Source: Streptomyces sp. M41(2017)
Lineage (GTDB): Bacteria; Actinomycetota; Actinomycetes; Streptomycetales; Streptomycetaceae
NCBI RefSeq assembly: GCF_002078175.1
Contig: NZ_MWFK01000002.1
Location: 186,001 to 250,000, forward strand
Direction: 5' to 3'
Length of the DNA stretch: 64,000 nt
This document shows, piece by piece, positions 50,269-59,781 of this stretch; positions within the stretch are counted from its first letter, which is position 1; every line of letters starts with the position of its first letter. The notes below the pieces were generated by a model. The model searched no databases, had not been told where the DNA came from, and was given only the letters and a program-made list of their open reading frames with translations. The translations under genes and the position numbers were made by a program.

Positions 50269-50868
50269 ATGGCACGCCCGAAGGATCTGACCAAGCGCAC
50301 GGAACTGCTCGACGGAGTCCGCGCCTATGTCCTGGAACACGGCCTGATCGGCCTGTCCCTGCGTCCGCTGGCGCGCCAGCTGGGCACCAGCGATCGCATG
50401 CTCCTGCACTACTTCGGAACTAAGGAGCGGCTGGTCGCCGAGGCTCTGGCCTGGGATGCAACCCGCCCCTTCCTTCAAGCGCGACTTCTCTTGGAGGGCA
50501 CCGAGCCTCCCCGCGACGCCGCGGCTCTGCGAGACTTCATGGCCGACGTCTGGCAGCAGTTGCGTGCCCCCGGACGGCAGCCGGTGGTGCGCCTCTTCCT
50601 TGAACTGATGACGGCCAGCCTGCACGACCCCGATCGCTACGGACCGCTCGTGCGCCAGGTCCTCACCGAATGGACAGAACTGCTCACGCCCGCCTTCGTC
50701 GGACTGCGGATGTCACCCGAGCGCGCACGGACGGAAGCCACCCTCCTGGTCAGTGCCACCTTCGGCCTGCTCGTCTCGCCCCTGGCGGATGACCGATGGG
50801 AAGACGCCGATGCCGCCTTCCGCACCCTCCTGGACCGACTGCAGTCCGGCTGGAGCAGCCCGGCGTAG
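50269..50868 (+). CDS. TetR family transcriptional regulator
   Basis: 199 residues from the ATG at 50269 with GGGAGGG upstream. N-terminal helix-turn-helix: K-R-T-E-L-L-D-G-V-R-A-Y, L-S-L-R-P-L-A-R-Q-L-G-T-S-D-R-M-L-L-H-Y-F-G-T-K-E. The C-terminal ligand domain (residues 70-199) is helical (DAAALRDFMADVWQQLRAPG, PERARTEATLLVSATFGLLV). The operator candidate at 50174 and the DUF1254 gene 140 bp downstream suggest it controls itself and that gene. Ligand unknown. Confidence 0.92.
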   Translation: MARPKDLTKRTELLDGVRAYVLEHGLIGLSLRPLARQLGTSDRMLLHYFGTKERLVAEALAWDATRPFLQARLLLEGTEPPRDAAALRDFMADVWQQLRAPGRQPVVRLFLELMTASLHDPDRYGPLVRQVLTEWTELLTPAFVGLRMSPERARTEATLLVSATFGLLVSPLADDRWEDADAAFRTLLDRLQSGWSSPA

Positions 50869-51012
50869 TACCTCACGGCTGGTCGGCGCACCAGCTGCCG
50901 CTGGCCGAGCGCTGTCCGATTCTCGGGAGTGCGCGGTTTCGTCCGGAATGCGGGTCCGGTCCGGACGTTCTAGCGTCGGGACGCGGGAGTCACAGGAGAG
51001 GCAGGAGTGGTC

Positions 51013-52350
51013 ATGGCGGACGGACAGTTGCGGCAGTTGGCGACGGAAGCATGGCTGTACGGCTATCCGCTGGTCACCGCCGGCGTCACCAAAGACGTGA
51101 TGACCGCGGTTGCCGCTAGGGACGATGACCGCCGCAAGGCACCGGTCAACCAGTTCTGCTACATGCGGCGCACTCCGGATGCCTCGTTCACGGAGGTCGT
51201 GTCACCGAACGCCGACACGCTGTATTCCAGTGCCTGGCTCGACCTGTCCGAGGAGCCGTTGGTATTGAGCCTGCCCGATTTCGGGGACCGGTTTTGGATG
51301 GTGCCGATCCTCAACGCGTGGTCCGATGTCGTCGCCGTCCCGGGCAGACGCCAAAACGGTGCGACGGCCGGCCCGTTTCTCCTGGTGGGCCCCTCCTGGT
51401 CCGGAAGTGTTCCGGACGGCATGACGGTGATTCAGTCGTCCACCGCAGTGAACTGGATCATCGCCCGTTACGCCACGGCCGGCCCCTCGGACTTCGCGGC
51501 CGTCAACCAGCTCCAGGACGGCACCCGGCTCACGCCCCTGTCCCAGTGGACTGGCAACCCGGACGACTACAGTCCGCCCGTCGACGCGCCCGTCGCCAAG
51601 GGCATCGACGCAATCACCGCGCCCGTCAGCCAGGTCCACCAACTCGATGGCGCGGCGTACTTCACCCGGCTGAACCAGCTCATGGTCGACAACCCGCCCA
51701 ACCCCGACGACACCACGGTCCTGGACCGCCTGGCCCGACTCGGTATCGCCCCCGGAGCCAGCATCGCGGAGCAGCCCGAAGAGATCCTCGAGGTGCTGGA
51801 AGCAGCCGCGGCAGCAGGACCCGCGACCCTGCAGGCTTTCAAGTCCCAAGCCGAGTCACCCGACCATCAGATCAACGGCTGGACCATCCACCGCGGCCTC
51901 GGCAACTACGGAACCGACTACGCCAAACGCGCCATGGTCACCTGGCTCGGCTATGGCGCGAACCTCGACGTCGATGCGCTCTACCCTCACGCCACCACGG
52001 ACGCAGACGGAAACCCCCTCGACGGCACCCACCAGTACGTCCTGCACTTCGAAAGCGGTCAGACCCCGCCCGTTCAGGGCTTTTGGTCACTGACGATGAT
52101 GAACGACCAGCAGCTCTTCGCCGACAACCCCCTGGACCGCTACGCCATCGGCGACCGCAGCAACATGCGCACTAACAGCGACGGCACCCTCGACGTCTAC
52201 ATCCAACATGAGAATCCCGGCCCCGAACGCGAAAGCAACTGGCTCCCCGCACCTGAGGGAAGCTTCAATATCTTTCTGCGCCTGTACTGGCCCAAGGAAG
52301 TTGCTCTCGCAGACACGTGGACCCCTCCACCCCTCAAGCGCGCCAACTGA
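51013..52350 (+). CDS. DUF1254/DUF1214 family protein
   Basis: 445 residues from the ATG at 51013 with GGAG upstream (an in-frame GTG lies at 51007). The first half (AWLYGYPLVTAGVTKDVMTA, then V-S-P-N-A-D-T-L-Y-S-S-A-W-L-D-L) is the DUF1254 domain, and the second half (WLGYGANLDVDALYPHATTD, G-F-W-S-L-T-M-M-N and the Y-I-Q-H-E-N-P-G end) is DUF1214. Family members are soluble or secreted and often flank TetR regulators; biochemical function is unknown. No signal peptide here. Probably TetR controlled. Confidence 0.9.
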   Translation: MADGQLRQLATEAWLYGYPLVTAGVTKDVMTAVAARDDDRRKAPVNQFCYMRRTPDASFTEVVSPNADTLYSSAWLDLSEEPLVLSLPDFGDRFWMVPILNAWSDVVAVPGRRQNGATAGPFLLVGPSWSGSVPDGMTVIQSSTAVNWIIARYATAGPSDFAAVNQLQDGTRLTPLSQWTGNPDDYSPPVDAPVAKGIDAITAPVSQVHQLDGAAYFTRLNQLMVDNPPNPDDTTVLDRLARLGIAPGASIAEQPEEILEVLEAAAAAGPATLQAFKSQAESPDHQINGWTIHRGLGNYGTDYAKRAMVTWLGYGANLDVDALYPHATTDADGNPLDGTHQYVLHFESGQTPPVQGFWSLTMMNDQQLFADNPLDRYAIGDRSNMRTNSDGTLDVYIQHENPGPERESNWLPAPEGSFNIFLRLYWPKEVALADTWTPPPLKRAN

Positions 52351-53285
52351 CCGAGGACGCCGCCAGAGGCGTGTTGGTCGCATCCTGCTGCGGGCTGCAT
52401 AGCTGATATCCCCAGGCTGGTCGACCGCAGTCAGGCAGAGCAGCCGGATGGAACCGTGCGGCACCGGTGAAGCAACGGCCCTCTCACGTCCCGTCGGCGC
52501 ACCGGGATCATGCCTCGTCCGCACTGCCGTCCAGCCGTGGCGGGACACGGGGCGTGCGACACACTCACCGTTGGCCCCAGGCCACCGTTGAGTTCGACAA
52601 AGGACCCGTGTCACCGATCCCGGAGGTTCCGACCCCAGCGCCCTCGATGTCGATGCAGTGAGGTGCAACGTTTACAGCACCATCCACACCGGTCGCGACG
52701 TACACAGGGCCCGGACGAAGAGTATCCGTGTCGAAGAAGACCTCCAGGCAGACGAGTCCGCCAGGAGCGAGGTGCTTCGCGAAGGTGGAGAGAGCTGAAC
52801 ATCAGCTTCCACGACGGCCAGGAAAAGGACGTCAGGACGGTCGGCGACATAGTGGAGGCCGCCAGGGCGTCGTACGGCCGCTGACCGCTGTCTGTCGGCG
52901 CGGGGCTCAACTCGCTGCAAGAGATGCGGCTGAGCCGGCGACGATCAGCGCGCGACACACCCTGCCATCTGGGCACGCCATCACCCCTTCACTTTCGGCC
53001 CTCAAGGGGCCCAGCGCACGTCGAGCGGTCCGCCCCATGCGATATGCACGCTCACCCGCACCGGGTGATTCCGGCCAGCCCCTGGACATCCACGCTGGAG
53101 ACGCGAGCAGCAGTCAAGTCTCGTGACGGGCGGCGTTTCATCACAGCGTCCGCTCCCGCCCACTACCAGCAGAGGCCCATCGACTTCACCGCCGTCCCCC
53201 AGGGCGAGAAACCCACTGCTGGAGCAGCTCCGCCGGCGCCCCCGCCATTGACCGGCGGCGCTTGTACGACGATGGGAGACCAAGG
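52351..53285. other. Long spacer with possible relic
   Basis: About 935 bases without a supported gene. A plus-strand end near 52800-52880 (L-N-I-S-F-H-D-G-Q-E-K-D-V-R, then T-V-G-D-I-V-E-A-A-R-A-S-Y-G-R) may be the tail of a lost gene. Confidence 0.3.
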
Positions 53286-53699
53286 ATGAACGGCTCGACG
53301 CTCCAACTGGCCGCGGACTATCCCCTCATGAACGTCTTCTGGAGCATGCTCTGGTTTTTCGTGTGGATCCTGTGGTTCGTATTGCTTTTCCGGATCATCG
53401 GGGACATTTTCCGCGACGACGATCTGAACGGCTGGGGTAAGGCCGGCTGGTGCGTCTTCGTGGTGATCCTGCCGTTCCTGGGCATCTTCGTGTATCTGAT
53501 CGCGCGGGGCCGCGGGATGGGCCAGCGTGAGGCGAAGCGCATCCAAAGAGGCCAGGAGGACATGCAGGCTTACATCCGCGAGACCGCCGGTACGACAGGG
53601 AAAGCCGATGAGCTGGCGAGGCTCGCGGAACTCAAGAATGCGGGCCATCTCACCCCGTTGGAGTTCGAGCAGGCCAAGGCCAAGGTCCTGGCTGCCTGA
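53286..53699 (+). CDS. SHOCT and PLDc_N-like membrane protein
   Basis: 137 residues from the ATG at 53286 with GGGAGACC upstream. Two membrane helices: FWSMLWFFVWILWFVLLFRI and K-A-G-W-C-V-F-V-V-I-L-P-F-L-G-I-F-V-Y-L, resembling the phospholipase-D-nuclease N-terminal domain; then a basic, coiled linker and a C-terminal SHOCT motif (ADELARLAELKNAGHLTPLE). SHOCT modules bind partners. It is 192 bp before the GH15 gene. Function unknown. Confidence 0.88.
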   Translation: MNGSTLQLAADYPLMNVFWSMLWFFVWILWFVLLFRIIGDIFRDDDLNGWGKAGWCVFVVILPFLGIFVYLIARGRGMGQREAKRIQRGQEDMQAYIRETAGTTGKADELARLAELKNAGHLTPLEFEQAKAKVLAA

Positions 53700-53891
53700 C
53701 GGAGACGGGACCGGGCAGCGCAGGAGGGCTGACGAGGCGTTGGAGGCCCGGTGCAGTGATGAGGTGACCGGCCGACCGGCTTGTGCCGTAGGGGCACCGC
53801 CGGTGGTCAAGCGGGAGATGGAGCTGCCGGCGGGCCTGACGGGAGGACATCCTGGGACCCGGGGCCGGCGCGAAGTACCGAGGAGGCTTGT

Positions 53892-55736
53892 GTGAACGCG
53901 TACCCCCCGATAGCGGATCACGGCATTGTCGGTGACCTGCAGACCGCGGCGCTCGTGGCCGCCGACGGAACCGTCGACTGGTGGTGCACCCCTCGGTTCG
54001 ACTCCCCCAGTGTGTTCGCCTCGCTCTTGGACAGTGACCGCGGTGGCTTCTGCCGCCTGGCCGCCGATGTCGGCGACGCCACCGTCCGCCAGCTCTACCT
54101 GCCCGACACGGCCGTTCTGATCACTCGCTTCATGACGCCGGACGGAGTCGGTGAGGTCGTCGACTTCATGCCGCCCGATCCGGGACTGACGCCGTCACCC
54201 CGGCACCGGCTGATCCGTGTCGCGCGGGTGGTACGCGGCAGCATGCCGTTCGAGCTGATCTGTCAGCCCCGCTTCGACTACGGCCGGGCCCCACATCACC
54301 TGACCCGGCTTGATGACGGGTCGGTGCTCTTCCGCGGCCCTGGCACGGATCTGCATCTGCAGGCAACCGCCCCGGTCGCCCTGCATTCGAACGGCACGGA
54401 TGTGTCGGCCCGGTTCACACTGCAGGCAGGAGAGCGTGCCGCGGTGCTGCTGACCAGCCAGTCGGGCGAGGCGGGCACACTGGACGGGCAGCCCGGGGGT
54501 CCGACACCGGGGGCCGACGCGGTCAGTGCCGAGCTTGAGGCCTGCACGGCGTTCTGGCTGGACTGGCTGCGCGCCTCCCGCTACCGCGGCCGCTGGCACG
54601 AGATGGTCACCCGCTCCGCCATCACTCTCAAGCTCCTTACCTACGCGCCCACCGGCGCTCCGATCGCCGCCGCCACTATGGGACTGCCCGAGCAGATCGG
54701 TGGGGAGCGCAATTGGGACTACCGCTTCACCTGGGTCCGCGACGCCTCGCTGTCGGTGCGAGCACTGATCAACCTCGGTTTTACCGCAGAAGCCAACGCC
54801 TTCCGCCGCTGGCTGCGCGAGCGCCTGGACGCCGGGGGAACCGCTTCTGGTGAACCGCTTCAGATCATGTACCGCGTCGACGGCGAACCCCATCTGACCG
54901 AAGAGGTGCTCGAGCATCTGGAGGGCTACCGTCGCTCGGGCCCGGTGCGGGCCGGCAACGCCGCTGCCGACCAAATCCAGCTCGACATCTACGGCGAAGC
55001 CGCCTACGCCCTCGCCCCGGCCGAAGACATCGGCGCCGTCCGCGGCTGGAACGCCTTCGCACACGTCATCGACTGGCTCACCGATCACTGGGACCGTGCG
55101 GACGAGGGCATCTGGGAAACCCGGGGCGGCCGCCAGAACTTCACCTATAGCCGCCTGATGACCTGGGTCGCCTTCGACCGGGCGATCAAGCTCGCCACCG
55201 AACACGCCCGTCCCGGCGAGCTCACCCGCTGGCAGGACGCACGCGACGCGGTCTTCCGGCAGATCACCGACCAAGGTTGGAGCGCAAAGCGCCGCGCTTT
55301 TGTCCAGCACTACGACACCGAAGTCCTCGACGCATCCCTGCTTTTGATGCCCAAGGTCGGCTTCCTCACCCCCACCGACCCCGACTGGCTGACCACCCTC
55401 GACGCCATGGACAGCGAACTCGTCAGCGACAGCCTCGTCTACCGCTACGACCCGGCAGCGTCCCCCGATGGCCTGCGCGGATCGGAGGGCACCTTCAATC
55501 TCTGCAGCTTCCTGTACGTGGAGGCACTCGCCCGGGCCGGCCGCCTCAACCAGGCCCGCTACGCCTTCTCCAAGATGCTCACCTACGCCAACCACGTCGG
55601 CCTGTTCGCCGAAGAGATCGGCCCCTCCGGCGAGCAGCTCGGAAACTTCCCTCAGGCCTTCACTCACCTCGCCCTGATCGATGCGGCCCTCGCCCTGGAC
55701 GAGGAACTCGACCGTGCCGAGGGGCGCACCGGCTGA
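53892..55736 (+). CDS. Glycoside hydrolase family 15 protein (trehalase-like)
   Basis: 614 residues from the GTG at 53892-53894 with AGGAGG upstream. N-terminal beta-sandwich domain (IADHGIVGDLQTAALVAADG, D-W-W-C-T-P-R-F-D-S-P), then the (alpha/alpha)6 catalytic domain: ERNWDYRFTWVRDASLSVRA, L-Q-I-M-Y-R-V-D-G, and the Glu-containing AEEIGPSGEQLGNFPQAFTH (general base). GH15 proteins are glucoamylases, dextranases or trehalases. The closest pattern in Streptomyces is the trehalase-like clade, so trehalose hydrolysis is plausible. No signal peptide: cytoplasmic. It ends 60 bp before the convergent MFS gene. Confidence 0.92.
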   Translation: MNAYPPIADHGIVGDLQTAALVAADGTVDWWCTPRFDSPSVFASLLDSDRGGFCRLAADVGDATVRQLYLPDTAVLITRFMTPDGVGEVVDFMPPDPGLTPSPRHRLIRVARVVRGSMPFELICQPRFDYGRAPHHLTRLDDGSVLFRGPGTDLHLQATAPVALHSNGTDVSARFTLQAGERAAVLLTSQSGEAGTLDGQPGGPTPGADAVSAELEACTAFWLDWLRASRYRGRWHEMVTRSAITLKLLTYAPTGAPIAAATMGLPEQIGGERNWDYRFTWVRDASLSVRALINLGFTAEANAFRRWLRERLDAGGTASGEPLQIMYRVDGEPHLTEEVLEHLEGYRRSGPVRAGNAAADQIQLDIYGEAAYALAPAEDIGAVRGWNAFAHVIDWLTDHWDRADEGIWETRGGRQNFTYSRLMTWVAFDRAIKLATEHARPGELTRWQDARDAVFRQITDQGWSAKRRAFVQHYDTEVLDASLLLMPKVGFLTPTDPDWLTTLDAMDSELVSDSLVYRYDPAASPDGLRGSEGTFNLCSFLYVEALARAGRLNQARYAFSKMLTYANHVGLFAEEIGPSGEQLGNFPQAFTHLALIDAALALDEELDRAEGRTG

Positions 55737-55796
55737 CCGCACCAATCCCGGCCCCTTGTGCTTTATGGGCGGCCAGCCGCGCCGGCCGGACGGGAC

Positions 55797-57206
55797 CTAC
55801 TGCTGTGACGCGTCTGGCGGCGCCACCGTCCCGGCTCCGGTAGCCGCGCTCCTGCTGCGGGGCAGCAGGCCCGCGGCCATCAACCCGACCAGGCCGACGG
55901 CTGCGAGCGCCGCCGTCGCCGCCGCATACGCACCCTTGCTGAGCCCCGACACCAGGATCGTGCCCGCCACGGCAGTGCCGAGCGAGGAACCCAGGTTGGA
56001 GACGCTGCGCGACAAGCCGGAGATCTCGCCCTGCTGCCTCTCGGAGAAGCACGACTGGACCACGTTCACCGACGGGGTGAGCATCACCCCCAAGCCCAAG
56101 CCGATCATCAGCAACCCGGGGGCGAACGCCCACGCGCCGGGCTTCCACGCGACCAGGGCCAGCAGCACCGCGATGCCGGCAATCGTCACGACGAAGCCAG
56201 CCATGATGAGAGTGCGCTGCGTATGGCGCCGGGCCAGCTTCTCGGCCGCCAGCGACGAAGCGAGGATGCCGAGGGTAGCGGCGGTGAAGATCACGCCAGT
56301 ATCAATCGCGTCGTAGCCGCGGACGACCTGCAGGTAGGCGGCGACGGTGAACGAGACGCCCATCAGCATCAGCCACTGCGTGTTCTGGGTGACCAAGCCG
56401 AGGTTGGATGTCCGGTTGCGGAACAGCGCCATCGACAGCAACGCCTCCCTGCCGGCGCGCTCACGGCCACGCACCCAGGCGAAGAAGCAGACCAGCACCA
56501 ACCCACCGGCCAGCAGCAGGCCCAGCGCCAGCCAGCCGTTGTTGTCGACGGCCAGGATGCCCGTCACCAGCAGCACCAGGCCCGCTGCCGACATCACCGC
56601 CCCTACCGTGTCGAAAGGCCGGGCCGGGTCGGGCGGCAGCGGATCGACGAGTCGACGGCTGAGCACCACGATCGCCACGATCACCAGCGCCTGGAACACG
56701 AATGCGGCCCGCCAGCTGATCGCACTCGTGATCAGCCCGCCGATCAGCGGCCCGGCGGCTGCCCCGATCCCGCCCATCGCCATGATCGCGCCGAACGCGC
56801 GCGCCCTCGACGCCGTGTCCGTGAACAGCAGCGTGGTCAGAATGTAGACCGGCGGGATCAGCAGGGCAGTACCCACGCCCTCCAGAATCGAATTCCCGAG
56901 AATCAGCACACCCAGCCCCGGCGCTGCCGCACTGAGGACCGCCCCGGCCCCGTAGACGACGAGGCCCGCCAGCAGACAGCGCTTGCGCCCCCACTTGTCG
57001 GTCAGCTTCCCGCCCGGGATCATCAGCGCGGCCATGACCAGCAGGAAGACGGTGATCGCGACCTGGACACCCTGCACGGTGGTGTTCAGGTCTTCACTGA
57101 TGTCGTTGATCATTACGTTCATGTTCGAGCCCGCGAAGCTGCAGATGAACTGCGCCAACGCCAGCGGAGCAAGCACCCACCGAGCCCCCGTAGCCGTCGC
57201 CGCCAT
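55797..57206 (-). CDS. MFS drug-resistance transporter (DHA2/EmrB-like)
   Basis: 469 residues from the ATG at 57204-57206 (MAATATGARWVLAPLALAQF); a further in-frame ATG exists upstream. About 14 membrane helices. Signature motifs: KLTDKWGRKRC loop (motif A), GVGTALLIPPVYILTTLLF, and G-P-L-I-G-G-L-I-T-S (motif C-like, antiporter). DHA2 members export drugs, dyes or metabolites with proton antiport. No regulator adjoins; the gene is convergent with the GH15 gene. Substrate unknown. Confidence 0.93.
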   Translation of the reverse strand: MAATATGARWVLAPLALAQFICSFAGSNMNVMINDISEDLNTTVQGVQVAITVFLLVMAALMIPGGKLTDKWGRKRCLLAGLVVYGAGAVLSAAAPGLGVLILGNSILEGVGTALLIPPVYILTTLLFTDTASRARAFGAIMAMGGIGAAAGPLIGGLITSAISWRAAFVFQALVIVAIVVLSRRLVDPLPPDPARPFDTVGAVMSAAGLVLLVTGILAVDNNGWLALGLLLAGGLVLVCFFAWVRGRERAGREALLSMALFRNRTSNLGLVTQNTQWLMLMGVSFTVAAYLQVVRGYDAIDTGVIFTAATLGILASSLAAEKLARRHTQRTLIMAGFVVTIAGIAVLLALVAWKPGAWAFAPGLLMIGLGLGVMLTPSVNVVQSCFSERQQGEISGLSRSVSNLGSSLGTAVAGTILVSGLSKGAYAAATAALAAVGLVGLMAAGLLPRSRSAATGAGTVAPPDASQQ

Positions 57207-57812
57207 AGCGCCACCTGCCCATCCGCCGAGTCCGATGCTCTGAAGAAGTGCGACCATCGATGCGAGCAGCCCTCCGCTGCCATCACCTCACCGCCATTCC
57301 GACCGTCGCATGACCCGCCGCAGCTGGGCCGAAGGCGCGCAGCAGTTACGCCATGGCAACCCTCGACCACTCTGATCAGATGGGCCGCTTCGGGTGGCGT
57401 AGAGCCACACAGGCACTGGCAAGGACCTGGCCCCGTGATCCATTTCGTCAACCTCCCAAGAGCGGGCAGGTGATCACGGCTGGGCCCGCCAAACCGGGCG
57501 GGCGGTGCTCTCCAGGAGCGTGCTTTGGCCTCACATGGCGACGCCGGGCACGGTGACCAAGCCTGTGCTGGTTCCGGGCTGCTGCCGCGGACAGACACGG
57601 CGGAATTTAACGATCTAGCCCACCGTCGGAGCGGGGTTAGCCCTTCGTTCACACCACGACGGCCGCTTCGGGCCTGGATCGTCCCTGTGTCACCGCGGAG
57701 GGCTCCGTCAGCCATCTGAACGGCAGGGCGCCTGCGTCCGACCGTCGGCACGACGATCCGCCCGTCGATGGCGGCCAAAACCTCTGGGTTGCAGGCTGGA
57801 GGGATGTTCGTC
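57207..57812. other. Spacer without recognised genes
   Basis: Long open frames on the minus strand overlap the MFS start but lack motifs. No gene supported. Confidence 0.35.
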
Positions 57813-58076
57813 ATGTCCTGGGGGGCCGGGAACATCGCCCAGGCGTCGTCCCAATTCCACGACATTGAGACAGCAGCCGAGCTTCTGTGCGCCTCCGTCA
57901 AGCGCGCCGTTTGGTACGGCGCTGCGCAGGGGGAGAAGCCAGCGTTCCAGCGCGCAGCCGAGGAGTTGGCAGACGCTATGCGCTGCACGGGGCAGGCAGC
58001 GATCGCCGCGGGACGCGACTGGAGAGGGGAAAGCGGACCCGCGTGGGTCGCGCTCTTTTCTCGAGGGGATCGATAG
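57813..58076 (+). CDS. Small hypothetical protein
   Basis: 87 residues from the ATG at 57813 with GGAGGG nine bases upstream. Helical: A-Q-A-S-S-Q-F-H-D-I-E-T-A-A-E-L-L, CASVKRAVWYGAAQGEKPAF and QRAAEELADAMRCTGQAAIA. No family recognised; soluble. The spacing and ribosome site support expression. Confidence 0.45.
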   Translation: MSWGAGNIAQASSQFHDIETAAELLCASVKRAVWYGAAQGEKPAFQRAAEELADAMRCTGQAAIAAGRDWRGESGPAWVALFSRGDR

Positions 58077-58337
58077 CCCGTGAAGCCCGGCACCAGCCGC
58101 TACGCCAGTCTTTGTTCACGAGTTCCGGCAGCAGATGTTCACGGCCTTGACAGCGCCTTGGACGTGCCGATTCGAACAGCGACGGCCGCAGTGCCTGGCG
58201 TGCGTTTAGGACAGTACTCGTCCGCAATCCGGCATATCGTCGGTGTTGGGTCGCCGATCCGGGATCCTTCGCTCGACGATGACAGCAGGTAGCGACACAT
58301 CACCCTGATTGCCTGCCCGTGTGCAAGGAGTACGAGA

Positions 58338-59306
58338 GTGAGCATCTCCGAGGCCACCGACCGCGCCGACAGTTTCGTCCCCCACCGCTACCGTGAGCAG
58401 CTGGTGGACCTGGGCGAGATCCGCATGAACTACGTCGCCGTAGGAGACCCGGATGCGCCGGCGCTGCTGCTTGTTCCCGCGCAGGGCGAGTCCTGGTGGG
58501 GCTATGAGGAAGCGATCGGGCTGCTGAGCTCCGAGTTCCAGGTGTTCGCGATCGACCTGCGCGGCCAGGGCCGTACCACCTGGACGCCGAGCCGCTACAA
58601 CCTGGGCACCTGGGGCGCCGACGTCGAGCGGTTCATCGACCTGGTCATCCAGCGGCCGGTGGTCGTCGCCGGTAACTCCTCCGGTGGCATTATCGCCGCC
58701 TGCGTTGCCTCCTACGGCAAGCCCGGCCTTGTTCGCGGCGCGATCCTGGAGGACCCGCCGCTGTTCTCCTCCCAGGCCGCCCCGCCTTATGGGCCGGGCA
58801 TGATGCAGACCCTCGGCCCGATCTTCGCCTTGTGGGCGAAGCGGCTCGGCCCCCAGTGGTCGATCGGCGACTGGACCGGCATGGTCAAGGCCGCCCCCGC
58901 CGAGCTGCCCGCCTTCCTCCATCCGGGCATCGGGTTCATGATGGGCGACGGCAACCCCGGGGCCGGCGCCTCGGCCACTCCGGTGCAGCACCTGAAGGAG
59001 TACGACCCCGAATGGGGCCAGGCATGGGCCACCGACACCGCCAACGCGGGTGTCGACCACGCCACGATGCTCGCCCAGGTCAAAGTGCCTACCCTGCTCA
59101 CCCACCACTTCCACATGACCGCCCCCGACACAGGCCAGCTCATGGGCGCGATGACCGACATCCAGGCAGCACAGGCCCGACGCCTGCTTGAATCTACCGG
59201 CCAGCCGATTACCTTCACGCCGCTGGACGCCCCGCACACCATGCACGAACCGATGGCGCGGCAATACGCAGACGTCATCACTGAATGGATCAAGACGCTG
59301 CCTTGA
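58338..59306 (+). CDS. Alpha/beta hydrolase
   Basis: 322 residues from a GTG at 58338 with AAGGAG upstream. Classic fold: L-L-L-V-P-A-Q-G-E-S-W-W-G-Y (oxyanion region), F-A-I-D-L-R-G-Q-G-R (strand), nucleophile elbow AGNSSGGI with Ser114, and the His in LDAPHTMHEPM near the end. A helical cap lies between (GMMQTLGPIFALWAKRLGPQ). Typical of esterases, haloalkane dehalogenases or epoxide hydrolase relatives; substrate unknown. Its stop is 131 bp from the convergent STAS gene. No partner genes. Confidence 0.9.
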   Translation: MSISEATDRADSFVPHRYREQLVDLGEIRMNYVAVGDPDAPALLLVPAQGESWWGYEEAIGLLSSEFQVFAIDLRGQGRTTWTPSRYNLGTWGADVERFIDLVIQRPVVVAGNSSGGIIAACVASYGKPGLVRGAILEDPPLFSSQAAPPYGPGMMQTLGPIFALWAKRLGPQWSIGDWTGMVKAAPAELPAFLHPGIGFMMGDGNPGAGASATPVQHLKEYDPEWGQAWATDTANAGVDHATMLAQVKVPTLLTHHFHMTAPDTGQLMGAMTDIQAAQARRLLESTGQPITFTPLDAPHTMHEPMARQYADVITEWIKTLP

Positions 59307-59436
59307 GCCCGGCGCAGCGCTGGCCGCCGAACTTGCCGTGCCGGCTGCCCGCGGAGGAACGGGCGCGTGAGCCCTTGGGCTGATGGCTCCCCGAACGGCT
59401 GCGGCTGCCAGGGTCCATCCGCGCGCAGCGAGCCGC

Positions 59437-59781
59437 TCAGTAAGCCGTGGAGCGGAAGGCCGCTCCGTCCGCTTGCATGCTGAAGACCTGGTCCAGGCCG
59501 GTCAGAGACAGGATCCTTGCGGTTGTGGCGGGGACCGAGGCCAGGGATATACGTGCGCCGTGCTCGGTGGCCAGGTTGTGGGCGGCTAGTAGGCCCGTAA
59601 GGCCGCTGGAGTCGCAGTAATCGAGGCCGGCCAGATCCAGGACCAGCAGCTGTTCGTCGGTCAGGGTGAGGGTTTCGAGGGCTTGCCTGAGGTCGGGGGT
59701 ACTCGCGTAGTCGAGGTCGCCGACGATCTCCAGTACGGGACCGGTTGCGGCGTCTCGGCGGGTGATCGTCACTTGAGTCAT
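59437..59781 (-). CDS. STAS domain anti-sigma antagonist, partner of RsbP
   Basis: 114 residues. STAS fold: TQVTITRRDAATGPVLEIVG, DLDYASTPDLRQALETLTLT, L-V-L-D-L-A-G-L-D-Y-C-D-S-S-G-L (switch Ser in D-S-S-G, about residue 60) and G-A-R-I-S-L-A-S-V-P. RsbV-like. The ATG at 59779-59781 overlaps the TGA of the phosphatase gene (ATGA), so it is coupled third gene of the rsbQ-rsbP operon and is the obvious substrate for that phosphatase. The phospho-Ser motif is intact. Confidence 0.93.
   Translation of the reverse strand: MTQVTITRRDAATGPVLEIVGDLDYASTPDLRQALETLTLTDEQLLVLDLAGLDYCDSSGLTGLLAAHNLATEHGARISLASVPATTARILSLTGLDQVFSMQADGAAFRSTAY

Noticed and set aside
54195..55745. 516-codon open frame opposite the GH15 gene
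   Set aside because: Runs antisense through a well-conserved catalytic gene and has no family pattern.
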